A stretch of 64,000 nucleotides of DNA from Caballeronia sp. LZ062 (lineage in GTDB: Bacteria > Pseudomonadota > Gammaproteobacteria > Burkholderiales > Burkholderiaceae): the NCBI RefSeq assembly GCF_031450785.1, contig NZ_JARTWB010000002.1, forward strand, positions 1,426,001 to 1,490,000. The letters are read 5' to 3'. A program made the position numbers and the translations under genes. This document shows positions 1 to 10,214 of the stretch, one piece after another; position 1 is the first letter of the stretch, and each line of letters starts with the position of its first letter. Under the pieces are notes generated by a model. It was not told where the DNA came from and made no database searches. It worked only from the letters and a program-made list of their open reading frames with translations.

Positions 1-216
1 AATCTGCTCGCAGCGTTGCAGATAACGCTCGCCCGCCTCGGTCAGCGCAATGCGGCGCGTCGTGCGATTCAAAAGGCGCGTGCGCAGATGCGCTTCCAGA
101 TCCGATACGGCCCGCGACGCGTAAGCCGTCGTCGTATTCAGATGCTGCGCCGCGCCAGTGAAGCTCCCGGCTTCGACCACGCGCACGAAAACGCGCATGT
201 TTTGGAGCGTGTCCAT
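1..216 (-). CDS. LysR-family transcriptional regulator, N-terminal part (cut by window edge)
   Basis: The first 72 codons of a LysR-type regulator are visible and the rest lies outside the window. The start is an ATG preceded by GAAGAGGTT, a good ribosome binding site. The protein begins MDTLQNMRVFVRVVEAGSFT, followed by the AAQHLNTTTAYASRAVSDLE helix-turn-helix and the LLNRTTRRIALTEAGERYL wing, the classical LysR DNA-binding domain at residues 3-62. It is transcribed away from the efflux operon starting at 383, so it probably regulates that operon in response to an aromatic acid or similar inducer, as AaeR does for aaeXAB. The family is certain; the ligand and target are inferred from position. 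Confidence 0.9.
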   Translation of the reverse strand, partial: MDTLQNMRVFVRVVEAGSFTGAAQHLNTTTAYASRAVSDLEAHLRTRLLNRTTRRIALTEAGERYLQRCEQI

Positions 217-318
217 AACCTCTTCGACCCTGATCTGTCTTTCTGCCCATGCATTTTTGCACGAGCTGCAAGATTCGACTTTCTCATGGATTGCAAGAAT
301 CCTTTGCGACAGCGCCGG

Positions 319-347
319 TTATTCGCGGATCGTTGCAAAAATATAAT
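319..347 (+). promoter_or_regulatory. Candidate sigma70 promoter of the efflux operon
   Basis: A perfect TATAAT lies at 342-347, with a weak -35 (TTATTC, 319-324) 17 bases upstream, in the 166-base divergent gap between the LysR gene and the efflux operon. The weak -35 fits an activator-dependent promoter. The sequence TTGCAAGAATCCTTTGCG at about 289-306 is a partly symmetric element where a LysR regulator might bind. Only the motif is seen; activity is inferred. Confidence 0.5.
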
Positions 348-382
348 CGCCGCTTGATCGACTCGAGGGTTGGGAGCGGAAC

Positions 383-1912
383 GTGCAAGGCCGGGGGTTC
401 AGAATCGCGAGTTGCGCCGCGTTGCTTACAACAATACTAACGATGGCGGGGTGCGCAAGCACCGGCAAGATCGCGCCGCAAGACTCGCTGAAAGACGCTT
501 CGACGCTCGATGCCGGCCGCTCGATCGAAGCCGCCATGCGCGCCGCGAACGCCGACGCCGCCTGGCCGGACGCGCAATGGTGGCGCGCCTATCGCGACCC
601 GCAACTGGACGCATGGATCGCGCGCGCGACGGCCGGCAATCCGTCGCTCGCCATCGCCGCAGCGCGCGTGCGCGAAGCGCGGGAACAAGCGGGCGTCGCG
701 CGCTCCGCGCTGCTTCCGCATGTCGACGGCACCATGAGCGTCACGCGCAAGGCGTGGCCGGACAACGCGTTCTACGGTCCCGGCCCCTACGCCGACGCCA
801 CAACGTGGGACAACACCGCCGGCCTCTCGCTTTCCTACGATCTCGACCTCTGGGGCCGCGACGAACACGCCGCCGAGCGCGCGCTCGATGTCGCCCATGT
901 GCGTGCCGCCGACGCGCGGGCCGCGCAACTCGAACTTGAAACGAACGTCGTGCGCGCCTACATCGGCTTTTCGCAGTCGTTCGCGCTGCTCGACATCGCG
1001 CAGCAAACGTTCGAGCAGCAGGAGCGTATAGCCGAACTCGCGCGTCGGCGGCTCAAAGGCGGGCTCGGCACGCAACTCGAAGTGAGTCAGGCCGAAGCGC
1101 CGCTGCCGGAGTACGAACGCCAGATCGATCTGTACAAGGAAGCGATACAGCTCGCGCGTCATCAACTGGCGGCGCTCGCCGGTGAAGGCCCCGGCGCGGG
1201 CGAAGCCCTGACGCGCCCGGCGCTGTCGCTCGCGACGCCGCTGCCGCTTCCCTCTTCCTTGCCGGCGGAACTGGTCGGGCATCGGCCGGATATGGTCGCG
1301 GCGCGCTGGATGGTGGCGGCACAGGCGCGCGGCATCGACGTCGCGAAGGCGCAGTTTTATCCGAACATCAATCTGGCGGCGTCCCTTACGCAGATGTTCG
1401 CGGGCGGCGCACTGCTCAGTTTCCTGACGAGCAAAGCGACCGGTTATGCCTTCGGGCCGGCAATCTCACTGCCGATCTTTGAAGGCGGACGGCTGCGCGC
1501 GCAGCTCGGCGCGGCGTCGGCGCAATACGATCAGGCGGTGGATCACTACAACGCGACGCTCGTCGCGGCGCTCAAGGATATCGCCGATCAGGTCGTGCGC
1601 GTGCAATCGCTGGATACGCAACTGGACGCGTCCGGCCGCTCGGTCGCCGCCGCGCGCAAGAACTACGACCTCGCCAACGAAGGCTACAAGCGCGGCCTGA
1701 CCGATTACGTCAACGTGCTGATTGCGCAATCGCAACTTCTGCGCGCGCAGGACGGCCAGGCGCGCGTACGGGCGCAACGGCTCGGCGCTTACGCGACGCT
1801 CACGGCGGCGCTCGGCGGCGGCATCGACGATCCCGCGAACGGGCCGGACGAAGCGACGCTCGCGCCGTCGAAGCACATCGGGCGGTTCGCCCGCGCCGGC
1901 GGCGAGAAGTAG
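383..1912 (+). CDS. NodT-family outer-membrane efflux lipoprotein
   Basis: This is a TolC/OprM-like outer-membrane channel of an export system. The 509-residue protein has a hydrophobic leader ending in a lipobox (MAGC, Cys about 23), so it is likely acylated. It contains two outer-membrane efflux repeats (about residues 75-270 and 290-480), with the usual conserved segments PSLAIAAARVREAREQ and FPNIN-like FYPNINLAASL. The start is GTG, preceded by GGGAGCGGA. It is the first gene of a four-gene operon, 11 bases before the FUSC pump gene. Having a dedicated outer-membrane factor makes this a self-sufficient tripartite exporter. The family is very likely; the substrate is unknown. Confidence 0.92.
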   Translation: MQGRGFRIASCAALLTTILTMAGCASTGKIAPQDSLKDASTLDAGRSIEAAMRAANADAAWPDAQWWRAYRDPQLDAWIARATAGNPSLAIAAARVREAREQAGVARSALLPHVDGTMSVTRKAWPDNAFYGPGPYADATTWDNTAGLSLSYDLDLWGRDEHAAERALDVAHVRAADARAAQLELETNVVRAYIGFSQSFALLDIAQQTFEQQERIAELARRRLKGGLGTQLEVSQAEAPLPEYERQIDLYKEAIQLARHQLAALAGEGPGAGEALTRPALSLATPLPLPSSLPAELVGHRPDMVAARWMVAAQARGIDVAKAQFYPNINLAASLTQMFAGGALLSFLTSKATGYAFGPAISLPIFEGGRLRAQLGAASAQYDQAVDHYNATLVAALKDIADQVVRVQSLDTQLDASGRSVAAARKNYDLANEGYKRGLTDYVNVLIAQSQLLRAQDGQARVRAQRLGAYATLTAALGGGIDDPANGPDEATLAPSKHIGRFARAGGEK

Positions 1913-1923
1913 AGGCAACGCGC

Positions 1924-4104
1924 ATGTCATCCTCCACAGCCAAGCCCGCGCGCATCACGCCGATGGCCGCGTTCGCCGACTGGGCACGCACCGACGGCCT
2001 CGCGTGGGTCTACATCTTCAAGGCCGTGCTCGCGGCGCTGCTCGCGCTCTGGATCGCCATGCGCCTCGACATGCAGCAGCCGCGCACCGCCATGACCACG
2101 GTCTTCGTCGTGATGCAGCCGCAAAGCGGCATGGTGCTCGCAAAGAGTTTCTATCGTTTCTGCGGCACGATGGTCGGGCTCGTCGTGATGCTCGCGCTGA
2201 TCGGCCTTTTCGCGCAGCAGCCCGTCCTTTTCTTGTCGGCGACGGCGCTGTGGGTCGGCATCTGCACGGCGGGCGCGGCGCGCAACCGCAATTTCCGCTC
2301 TTACGGCTTCGTGCTCGCGGGCTATACGGCGGCGCTCATCGGCATTCCGGCCGCGCAGCACGCGGACGGCGCGTATCTGTCGGCGCTCACGCGCGTGGGC
2401 GAAGTGACGCTCGGCATCGTCTGCGCGGGCGCGGTGAGCGCGCTCGTGTTTCCGCAGCACGCGGGCGAGCAGATTCGCGCGACCGTGCGCCGCCGCTTCA
2501 CGCAGTTCGTCGATTACGTGTGTCGCGCGATGTCCGGCCACATGGAGCGCGCGCAGATCGAGCGGGCGAATCTCGGCTTCGTCGCGGATATCGTCGGCTT
2601 CGAGGCGGCGCGCACTGTCGCCATGTTCGAGCACCCGGAATCGCGGCGTCGCGGCGGGCGGCTCGCGCGCCTCAATAGCGAATTCATGACGGCGTCGACG
2701 CGCTTCCACGCACTGCATCAGTTGATGAACCGCCTGCGCGACAGCGCGTCCGCGACGACCATCGCGGCGCTGACGCCGTTCATCCACGAAGTGCCGCCGC
2801 TTTTGCTCGACGCAGGCGTGCCCGTGCGCAACGCCGCAGAAGCCGCGCACGCCGCCGCGCGATTGCGCGACTTCAAGGCCGCGCTTCCGAAGCGCGTGCG
2901 TTCGGCGCGCGAGACGCGCACGAGCGATCCGGCGTTCGCGCCGCTCGAATTCGATACCGCGACCGAACTGCTGTATCGCTTCGTCGACGACATGCTGGCC
3001 TATGCGGAGACCTACGCATCGCTGGCTTCGCCGTCGCATGAACGGGAACGCTCGGCCGCGCGCTACGTGCCGAAGACCAACCTCGTCGCGGCTGCCATTG
3101 CCGGCGTGCGCGGCGCCATCGTGATGTTCGTGCTGAGCGCGTTCTGGATCGCGACCGCGTGGCCGAGCGGCGGCACCATGGTGCTGAACGCGGCGGCCGT
3201 CTGCGCGCTCGCGTCGTCGTCGGCGCGCCCGACGCTCATGTCGGCGCAAATGGCCATCGGCACCGCACTCGCCGCCGCGGTCGGCATGATCGTGGTGTTC
3301 GGCGTGTTTCCGCACATGGACGGCTTCGTGCTGATGTGCGTCGCGCTCGTGCCCGCGCTGCTGCTCGGCACGTTCCTGAGCACGCGGCGTCCGGTGGCCG
3401 GCGTGGGCATCGGCTATTGCATCTTTTTCTGTTTTCTCGCAGGACCGGACAACCTCGTTCACTACGATCCGACCGGCTTCATGAACGACGCCATTGCGCT
3501 CGTGCTGTCGATGATCGTGTCGGCCGTCGCGTTCGCGATCTTCCTGCCCACCGATGCGCCGTGGCTGCGGCGTCTCTTGCTCGCGGACCTGCGCCGCGAA
3601 GTCGTGCTCGCGCGACGCGGCCGGCTCGCGAGCGTGGCGACGCGCTTCGAAAGCCGCACGCGCGATGTTCTTTCGCAGATCGACGCGCTCGCCGCCGGAC
3701 GGCCCGCGCTGCAACGCGAAGCGCTGCAGTGGCTTTTCGCGGTGCTGGAGGTTGGGCGCGCGGTGATCGATTTGCGGCGTGAAATCGCGGCGCTGTCGGA
3801 TGCGCCGGATCACAGCGCCTCGCTGCCGTGGCGACGCGAGATCGACGCCACGCTCGATGCCGTCGCGCGCCTCTTCGACCGGCCCGGTGCCGCGCGCTTC
3901 GACGCCGCGCTCAAACAAGCCGGCACGGCCATCGCGCAAGTGCAGCGTCTCATCGCCGCGTCGGAGCATCCGCGCGAAGAGCGGCATCGGCTGCAACGCA
4001 TGCTCAGTCATCTGCATTTCATTCGCACGGCGCTGCTCGACCGCGAGTCGCCGTTCGCCACGCTCGAACCCGATTCACCCCAAGGAGCGCCCCATGCCGC
4101 GTGA
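1924..4104 (+). CDS. FUSC-family inner-membrane efflux protein (AaeB-like)
   Basis: This 726-residue inner-membrane pump matches the AaeB/FUSC architecture. There are two membrane blocks (about residues 25-180 and 385-530), each followed by a long soluble helical region. The N-terminal block carries the WVYIFKAVLAALLALWIAMRL and QPRTAMTTVFVVMQPQSG segments typical of the family, and the second block repeats the pattern (WPSGGTMVLNAAAVCALAS). Relatives export aromatic carboxylic acids such as p-hydroxybenzoate, or fusaric acid. The gene sits between the outer-membrane factor and a DUF1656/HlyD pair, the standard partners, and its end overlaps the next gene by 11 bases. The substrate is inferred only from family. 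Confidence 0.93.
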   Translation: MSSSTAKPARITPMAAFADWARTDGLAWVYIFKAVLAALLALWIAMRLDMQQPRTAMTTVFVVMQPQSGMVLAKSFYRFCGTMVGLVVMLALIGLFAQQPVLFLSATALWVGICTAGAARNRNFRSYGFVLAGYTAALIGIPAAQHADGAYLSALTRVGEVTLGIVCAGAVSALVFPQHAGEQIRATVRRRFTQFVDYVCRAMSGHMERAQIERANLGFVADIVGFEAARTVAMFEHPESRRRGGRLARLNSEFMTASTRFHALHQLMNRLRDSASATTIAALTPFIHEVPPLLLDAGVPVRNAAEAAHAAARLRDFKAALPKRVRSARETRTSDPAFAPLEFDTATELLYRFVDDMLAYAETYASLASPSHERERSAARYVPKTNLVAAAIAGVRGAIVMFVLSAFWIATAWPSGGTMVLNAAAVCALASSSARPTLMSAQMAIGTALAAAVGMIVVFGVFPHMDGFVLMCVALVPALLLGTFLSTRRPVAGVGIGYCIFFCFLAGPDNLVHYDPTGFMNDAIALVLSMIVSAVAFAIFLPTDAPWLRRLLLADLRREVVLARRGRLASVATRFESRTRDVLSQIDALAAGRPALQREALQWLFAVLEVGRAVIDLRREIAALSDAPDHSASLPWRREIDATLDAVARLFDRPGAARFDAALKQAGTAIAQVQRLIAASEHPREERHRLQRMLSHLHFIRTALLDRESPFATLEPDSPQGAPHAA

Positions 4105-4294
4105 CACCGCGATTCTCGAAGCCTATGTGCCGACGCTGCTCGTCCTCTTTGCCGCGGGCGCGCTCATCACCTGGGTGATCGACCGCGCGCTCGGGCTGAC
4201 GGGCATCTATCGCGTGGTCTGGCATCCGGCGCTGTTTCGCGCGAGCCTGCTCGTCTGCATTTGCGGCGCGCTCGGGCTCGCGGTGTATCGCTGA
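4094..4294 (+). CDS. DUF1656 small membrane protein (AaeX-like)
   Basis: A 66-residue protein with two predicted membrane helices (about residues 9-32 and 44-63) separated by the LTGIYRVVWHPALFR stretch characteristic of DUF1656/AaeX. The start ATG is preceded by AAGGAGCGCCCC inside the last codons of the FUSC gene, so the two are translationally coupled. DUF1656 genes nearly always accompany FUSC pumps and HlyD fusion proteins; their exact role is not established. Family assignment rests on length, topology and context. Confidence 0.88.
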   Translation: MPRDTAILEAYVPTLLVLFAAGALITWVIDRALGLTGIYRVVWHPALFRASLLVCICGALGLAVYR

Positions 4295-4335
4295 AACGCA
4301 GGCATTCGCTCACACACGTTTAGAAGAGTTGCATC

Positions 4336-5199
4336 ATGGTTCTCAGGAAAATCATCGGCTTCGTCATGACGATCGTCATTTTCGCGGCCGCGCTCGTCAT
4401 CGGTCGCATGCTGTGGGTGCATTACATGGACGAGCCGTGGACGCGCGATGGCCGCGTGCGCGCCGATGTCGTCAATGTCGCGCCGGACGTGTCGGGCGCG
4501 GTCGTGCAGATGCCCGTGCGCGACAACCAGTTCGTTGCGAAAGGCGATTTGCTGATGGAGATCGATCCGTCGCATTACCGGATCGCGGTCGAACAGGCCG
4601 AGGCGAACGTCGCGGCGCGCGCCGCCGAGTTGCGTATGCGCCGCTCGGACGCGGCGCGACGCGCGGACATGGACAGCCTCGTCGTCTCGAAGGAAGCGCA
4701 GGAAAACGCGATGCAGACGGCATCGACGGCGGCTGCGCAGCTTCAGCAGGCGCAGGCCGCGCTCGATGCGGCGAAGCTGAATCTGGAGCGTACGAAGGTC
4801 TATTCGCCGGTGGACGGCTATGTGACGAACCTGAACGTGTATCGCGGCGACTACGCGACGGCGGGCACGCCGAAGCTCGCCATCGTCGATAGTCATTCGT
4901 TCTGGGTCTACGGCTACTTCGAGGAAACGAAGCTGCCACATGTGCGCGTCGGCGACCGCGCGCAGATTCGCCTGATGAGCGGCGGCGAGCTGACCGGACA
5001 TGTCGAGAGCATCTCGCGCGGCATCTATGACCGCGACAATCCGCAAAGCCGCGAACTGCTTGCCGATGTGAACCCGACGTTCAATTGGGTGCGGCTCGCG
5101 CAGCGCGTGCCGGTGCGCGTGAGAATCGACGACGTGCCGCAAGGCGTCATGCTCGCGGCGGGGACGACGTGCACGGTGGTGATTGCGCCGTCGATGTGA
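4336..5199 (+). CDS. HlyD-family membrane fusion protein (AaeA-like)
   Basis: This is the periplasmic adaptor of the tripartite pump, 287 residues. A single N-terminal membrane anchor (about residues 5-28) is followed by the DGRVRADVVNVAPDVSG lipoyl/barrel-sandwich half (about 40-80), a short coiled coil (about 80-150) and the second half with YSPVDGYVTNLNVYRGDY. The beta-barrel region contains FWVYGYFEETKLPHVRVG, typical of AaeA/EmrA relatives. It lies 41 bases after the DUF1656 gene and completes the outer factor-pump-adaptor set. A terminator follows at 5215-5251. Confidence 0.93.
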   Translation: MVLRKIIGFVMTIVIFAAALVIGRMLWVHYMDEPWTRDGRVRADVVNVAPDVSGAVVQMPVRDNQFVAKGDLLMEIDPSHYRIAVEQAEANVAARAAELRMRRSDAARRADMDSLVVSKEAQENAMQTASTAAAQLQQAQAALDAAKLNLERTKVYSPVDGYVTNLNVYRGDYATAGTPKLAIVDSHSFWVYGYFEETKLPHVRVGDRAQIRLMSGGELTGHVESISRGIYDRDNPQSRELLADVNPTFNWVRLAQRVPVRVRIDDVPQGVMLAAGTTCTVVIAPSM

Positions 5200-5214
5200 G
5201 CGAAGGGAACATGC

Positions 5215-5251
5215 AAAAAAGCCCGCCCCGCCCAAAACCGAAGCGGGCTTT
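5215..5251. terminator. Bidirectional rho-independent terminator
   Basis: AAAAAAGCCCGC (5215-5226) pairs with GCGGGCTTT (5243-5251) across an A-rich loop. It has A and T tracts on both sides and lies between two convergent genes, so it can end both the efflux operon and the binding-protein gene. Confidence 0.8.
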
Positions 5252-5265
5252 CCCAACTCACGCCC

Positions 5266-6078
5266 TTACTTCAACACCACCTTCACATCGAAGTACTTCG
5301 CGGCGAGCCGGTCGAGCGAGCCGTCGTCCTTCAGTTCCTTCAGCGCGCGGTTGAGCGCATCCTTCAGTGCGTGGTCGTTCTTGCGCACGCCGAAGCCCAC
5401 ACCCGAGCCGAGCAGCTTGTCATCCGTCACTGCCGGACCCGCGAACGCAAACCCCGCGCCCTGCGGCTGCTTCAGGAAACCCTTCGACGCCGCCTCGGCA
5501 TCCTGAAACGCCGCATCCAGACGCCCGGAGCCGAGATCCGCGTAGATCTGATCCTGCGCCTGATACGACTCCACATCGATGCCCGCGGGCGCCCACTTGG
5601 CCTTCGCGTAGGTCTCCTGAATCGAACCCTGCAGCACGCCGACGCGCTTGCCCTTCAGTCCATCGACCGTCGGCAGGATCGCGCTGCCCTTCTTCGCGAT
5701 CAACTGATTCGGAATCGTGTAGATGGGATCGGTGAAGTCGATCGCGACCTTGCGCTTGTCGGTGATCGTCATATCCGAATTGATGCCGTCGAACTTACGC
5801 GCCTGCAAAGCCGGAATCAGCCCGTCGAACGAGTTTTCGACCCACACGCACTTCATCTTGAGCTTCGCGCAAACCGCGTTGCCGATGTCGATGTCGAAGC
5901 CCGTCAGTTCGCCTGCCGGCGTCTTCGACTCGAACGGCGCATACGACGCCTCGACGCCAAAGCGCAGTTCCTTCATGTTGTCGGCGGCGTGCGCGGTAAG
6001 CGACGCGGCGCCCGCTGCGGTCACGGCGCCGAGCACGGCGAACGCCGCGAGCTTGCGGTTGATCCATTGCGATTTCAT
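5266..6078 (-). CDS. argT: Periplasmic basic amino acid (Lys/Arg/Orn)-binding protein of an ABC transporter
   Basis: A 270-residue solute-binding protein of the HisJ/ArgT/AotJ family. A signal peptide (about residues 1-30, ending SLTAHAADN) is followed by ELRFGVEASYAPFESK and GELTGFDIDIGNAVCAKLKMKC, the typical opening of this family. The two lobes show NSDMTITDKRKVAIDFTDPIY and the RVGVLQGS hinge region. The ATG at 6078 has GGAG upstream and precedes the signal peptide exactly, so it is preferred over an in-frame start 17 codons earlier. It lies 262 bases beyond astE, at the opposite end of the arginine cluster from its permeases, and probably has its own promoter. Arginine/ornithine specificity is inferred from context. 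Confidence 0.92.
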   Translation of the reverse strand: MKSQWINRKLAAFAVLGAVTAAGAASLTAHAADNMKELRFGVEASYAPFESKTPAGELTGFDIDIGNAVCAKLKMKCVWVENSFDGLIPALQARKFDGINSDMTITDKRKVAIDFTDPIYTIPNQLIAKKGSAILPTVDGLKGKRVGVLQGSIQETYAKAKWAPAGIDVESYQAQDQIYADLGSGRLDAAFQDAEAASKGFLKQPQGAGFAFAGPAVTDDKLLGSGVGFGVRKNDHALKDALNRALKELKDDGSLDRLAAKYFDVKVVLK

Positions 6079-6303
6079 CTGCTGCCATCTCCTTCCAGTT
6101 GTTTCGTGATCTGTCGTCCGATGCGGCACAAGGCCGGCTACTTCAGCATCGCGGCGTCAATAAAAACGCTCAAACGACGCACAGACTTTTGATGCACCGC
6201 ATCAAGCACAGGGTCGCGATTGTAGCGCGCGTGCGCCGCGGCCCGAAGGCGGCGGCCCGTGGCCTTCGCTAGAAAAGAGTGGAATGAAAAGAGGCAAACG
6301 GAT

Positions 6304-6331
6304 GTCGCGCTCATGCAAGTTCGAGCGCGAC
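6304..6331 (-). terminator. Hairpin after astE, possible terminator
   Basis: A perfect 9-base inverted repeat, GTCGCGCTC/GAGCGCGAC with a 10-base loop, sits 9 bases beyond the astE stop codon. The T content after it on the minus strand is interrupted, so it is a weak terminator or an attenuating/stabilising stem between astE and argT. Confidence 0.4.
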
Positions 6332-6340
6332 GTGGAGACC

Positions 6341-7354
6341 TTATTGGAGCGAGGCGAGCGTCGCGTCCGTGGTATCGACGACCATGAGGCCGGCGCGCAG
6401 CCCGGGCTTCACCTTCGGATTCGGAAACACGATGCGCTCTTCATCGTGCGTCACGCGATAGGTGTAATCGCCGTCGCGCGCGAGTTCGGTGCCTTTCGGG
6501 AAGGCCGTGAAATTCGGCACGTCGGCGGCGACATTCAGCACAAATGCTTCGCTCTGCTTGTCGATCTGCGCGACGACGGAAAACACGCGCAGCGGCGTCT
6601 CTTCAACCGGCGCGCTGCCCGCGACGAGCCGCCGCAAAGCCGCATCCGATGCCGCGAAGCGCGCGAGATCGTTCTGACCGAACGGCCGCACCTTGCCCAG
6701 TTCCAGCGTGCAGGCGAGCGCGCCACACTGCTCGGCGGTGAAGTGCGTAAACGTGTTGCCCTTCTCCCGATGCAGCAGCACCGCTTCCAGACGCGCATCG
6801 CGCAGCCAGTCGAACATCGCGCGGGAAAGCGGCGCGCCGGTGTGCGGCAACAGCGCGAACTGCTCGAAGACGGACGCGCGAATGGCCGTGTGCATGTCGA
6901 TATGCCACCTGGCGTGCGCGACGCCATCGAAGAAGCTGCGCGCCGCGCGTTCGAGTTCGGCTGCGCGCGGCGCTTCGACGCTCGAAGGCAAGCTCGCATG
7001 ACGGCCGCCGAACAGGCGATTGAGGTCGTCGTCGGCATAGCGCACGCCCGCACGCATCGCGCCGATGTTGCCGAGAATCACCAGCACGCGCGCCGCCAGC
7101 GCCGCCGTTCCGGTCGCGATATCGGCGACAAGGCGCGACAGCATTTCGATCGGCGCGGTTTCGTCGCCGTGAATGCCGGCAGACGCGACCACACTATGCG
7201 TCGCGGGTTGAGCGGCCGGTTCCAGCAGCAAGGCGCCTTCGCCCTGCCACGTCCAGCGCACGCCGGATGCCGCCGTGCCGGACCGCGTCGAAGGCTCCTT
7301 GCCCGCGAGACAGAACGCGAGAAAGTCGTCGAGAAGCTCAGTGCTGGAAGTCAT
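6341..7354 (-). CDS. astE: Succinylglutamate desuccinylase
   Basis: Last step of the AST pathway: N-succinylglutamate is hydrolysed to glutamate and succinate. The 337-residue protein belongs to the zinc carboxypeptidase-like AstE/AspA family. Zinc ligands are visible as HGDE in [11 protein letters not shown] (about residue 62) and the His of HIDMHTAIR (about 152), and the catalytic Glu lies in [10 protein letters not shown] (about 215). The start overlaps the end of astB by 17 bases, implying translational coupling. It ends the aruCFGDBE-type run and its length is normal for the family. Confidence 0.95.
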   Translation of the reverse strand: MTSSTELLDDFLAFCLAGKEPSTRSGTAASGVRWTWQGEGALLLEPAAQPATHSVVASAGIHGDETAPIEMLSRLVADIATGTAALAARVLVILGNIGAMRAGVRYADDDLNRLFGGRHASLPSSVEAPRAAELERAARSFFDGVAHARWHIDMHTAIRASVFEQFALLPHTGAPLSRAMFDWLRDARLEAVLLHREKGNTFTHFTAEQCGALACTLELGKVRPFGQNDLARFAASDAALRRLVAGSAPVEETPLRVFSVVAQIDKQSEAFVLNVAADVPNFTAFPKGTELARDGDYTYRVTHDEERIVFPNPKVKPGLRAGLMVVDTTDATLASLQ

Positions 7355-8714
7355 AGATCGCGCCCAGTCCGAGAAGTGTCGTCAGTTCGTCGAGTGCCGT
7401 GCGCGATTGATCCAGCAATTGCGGATCGGCGAGATCGGCAGGCGCGAGTCGATCGCGATAATGCGTGTCGATCCACGCGTCGAGGCGGGCGAAAAGCGCG
7501 TCGTTCATCCACACGCCCGGGTTCACGGCCGCGCGCTCGGCACCGTTGAGCACGACGCGCAGCCGCAGGCACGCCGGGCCGCCGCCGTTTTTCATGCTCT
7601 CGCGCAGGTCGAAGACGAGCACTTCGTCGATAGGCGTTGCACGATTGGCGAGCGAATCCAGATACGCCGCCACGCGCTCGTTCTCGCGGCATTCCTGCGG
7701 CACGACGAGCACTTGCGTGCCGTCCGCGCGCGACAGCAACTGGCTGTTGAACAGATACGACGACACCGCATCCGCCACGCTCACTTCGCTCTGCGGCACT
7801 TCGAGCGCCGTGAACGCCGCGCCGTGCTGGGCGAGTTTCGCGGCGAGTTCGTCGTAGACCTTGTGCTGATCGACGAACGCGCGCTCGTGGCAGAAGAGCG
7901 TCGTGCGATTGCCGACCGCGATGACGTCGTTGTGGAACACGCCGGCGTCGATCACATCGGGGGATTGCTGTGCGAACACAGTCGATGCGTCCGACAGCCC
8001 GTGCAGGCGCGCGACCGCGCGGCTCGCCTCCAGCGTCTGCCGCGCGGGGAAGCGCTGCGGCTGCGGCCCCTGGCCGTATTCGCTGCGGCCATACACGAAG
8101 AACTCGACGCCCTTCTCGCCGTATTCCCGCGCGAACCGCGTGTGATTGGCGGCGCCTTCGTCGCCGAGCGCGGGCGTGCCCGGCAGCGCATGATGGATGC
8201 GAAAGCGCGCTTCGTCCGCGAAGATCGCTGAGAGCGAACGGCGCGTTTCGCCGTGCTCGATCGCGCGATGGAGCTTCGCCGCGAGATTCGCGGGCGTGAA
8301 GTGGACGCGCCCATCCGCCGTATCGGCCGACGGGCTCACGGTCGCAGCGTTGGCGGTCCACATCGCGGAGGCCGAACTCGCGGCGGCGAGCAGCTCCGGC
8401 GCTTCGCGGGCGGCGCGCTCGATCACGGCGGCGTCCGTTCCGCCGAAGCCGAGACTCTTCAAGAGCCGGATCGACGGACGTTCGAGCGGCGGCAGCACGC
8501 CCTGATGAAAGCCCAGGTCCGCAAGCCGCTTCATCTTGCGCAAGCCCTGCTTCGCGGCGGCCTTCGGATTCGCGACGGATTTCTCGTTATTGCGCGACGC
8601 CACGTTGCCGAACGAGAGCCCCGCATAGTTGTGCGTCGGGCCGACGAGCCCGTCGAAATTCGCTTCGCTCGCCGCGCGCGCGTCCTGGGTCAGATTGGCT
8701 TGCTGTGCCTGCAT
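7338..8714 (-). CDS. astB: N-succinylarginine dihydrolase
   Basis: Second step of arginine succinyltransferase catabolism: succinylarginine is converted to succinylornithine with release of two ammonia and CO2. It has 458 residues. The hallmark N-terminus [18 protein letters not shown] and [10 protein letters not shown] are present, as are the amidinotransferase-fold regions with [11 protein letters not shown] (catalytic His) and the nucleophilic Cys in [14 protein letters not shown] near the C-terminus. It starts 15 bases after astD and its end overlaps astE. A start a few codons further in is possible, because the first 17 residues are not conserved-looking. Confidence 0.96.
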   Translation of the reverse strand: MQAQQANLTQDARAASEANFDGLVGPTHNYAGLSFGNVASRNNEKSVANPKAAAKQGLRKMKRLADLGFHQGVLPPLERPSIRLLKSLGFGGTDAAVIERAAREAPELLAAASSASAMWTANAATVSPSADTADGRVHFTPANLAAKLHRAIEHGETRRSLSAIFADEARFRIHHALPGTPALGDEGAANHTRFAREYGEKGVEFFVYGRSEYGQGPQPQRFPARQTLEASRAVARLHGLSDASTVFAQQSPDVIDAGVFHNDVIAVGNRTTLFCHERAFVDQHKVYDELAAKLAQHGAAFTALEVPQSEVSVADAVSSYLFNSQLLSRADGTQVLVVPQECRENERVAAYLDSLANRATPIDEVLVFDLRESMKNGGGPACLRLRVVLNGAERAAVNPGVWMNDALFARLDAWIDTHYRDRLAPADLADPQLLDQSRTALDELTTLLGLGAIYDFQH

Positions 8715-8729
8715 GTCGGATTCCGGTGC

Positions 8730-10214
<1,485 letters not shown>

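Noticed and set aside
1927..4017. Long minus-strand open frame opposite the FUSC gene
   Set aside because: The FUSC gene has clear family sequence and topology; the antisense product is an Arg/Glu/His-rich chain with no hydrophobic or catalytic pattern.
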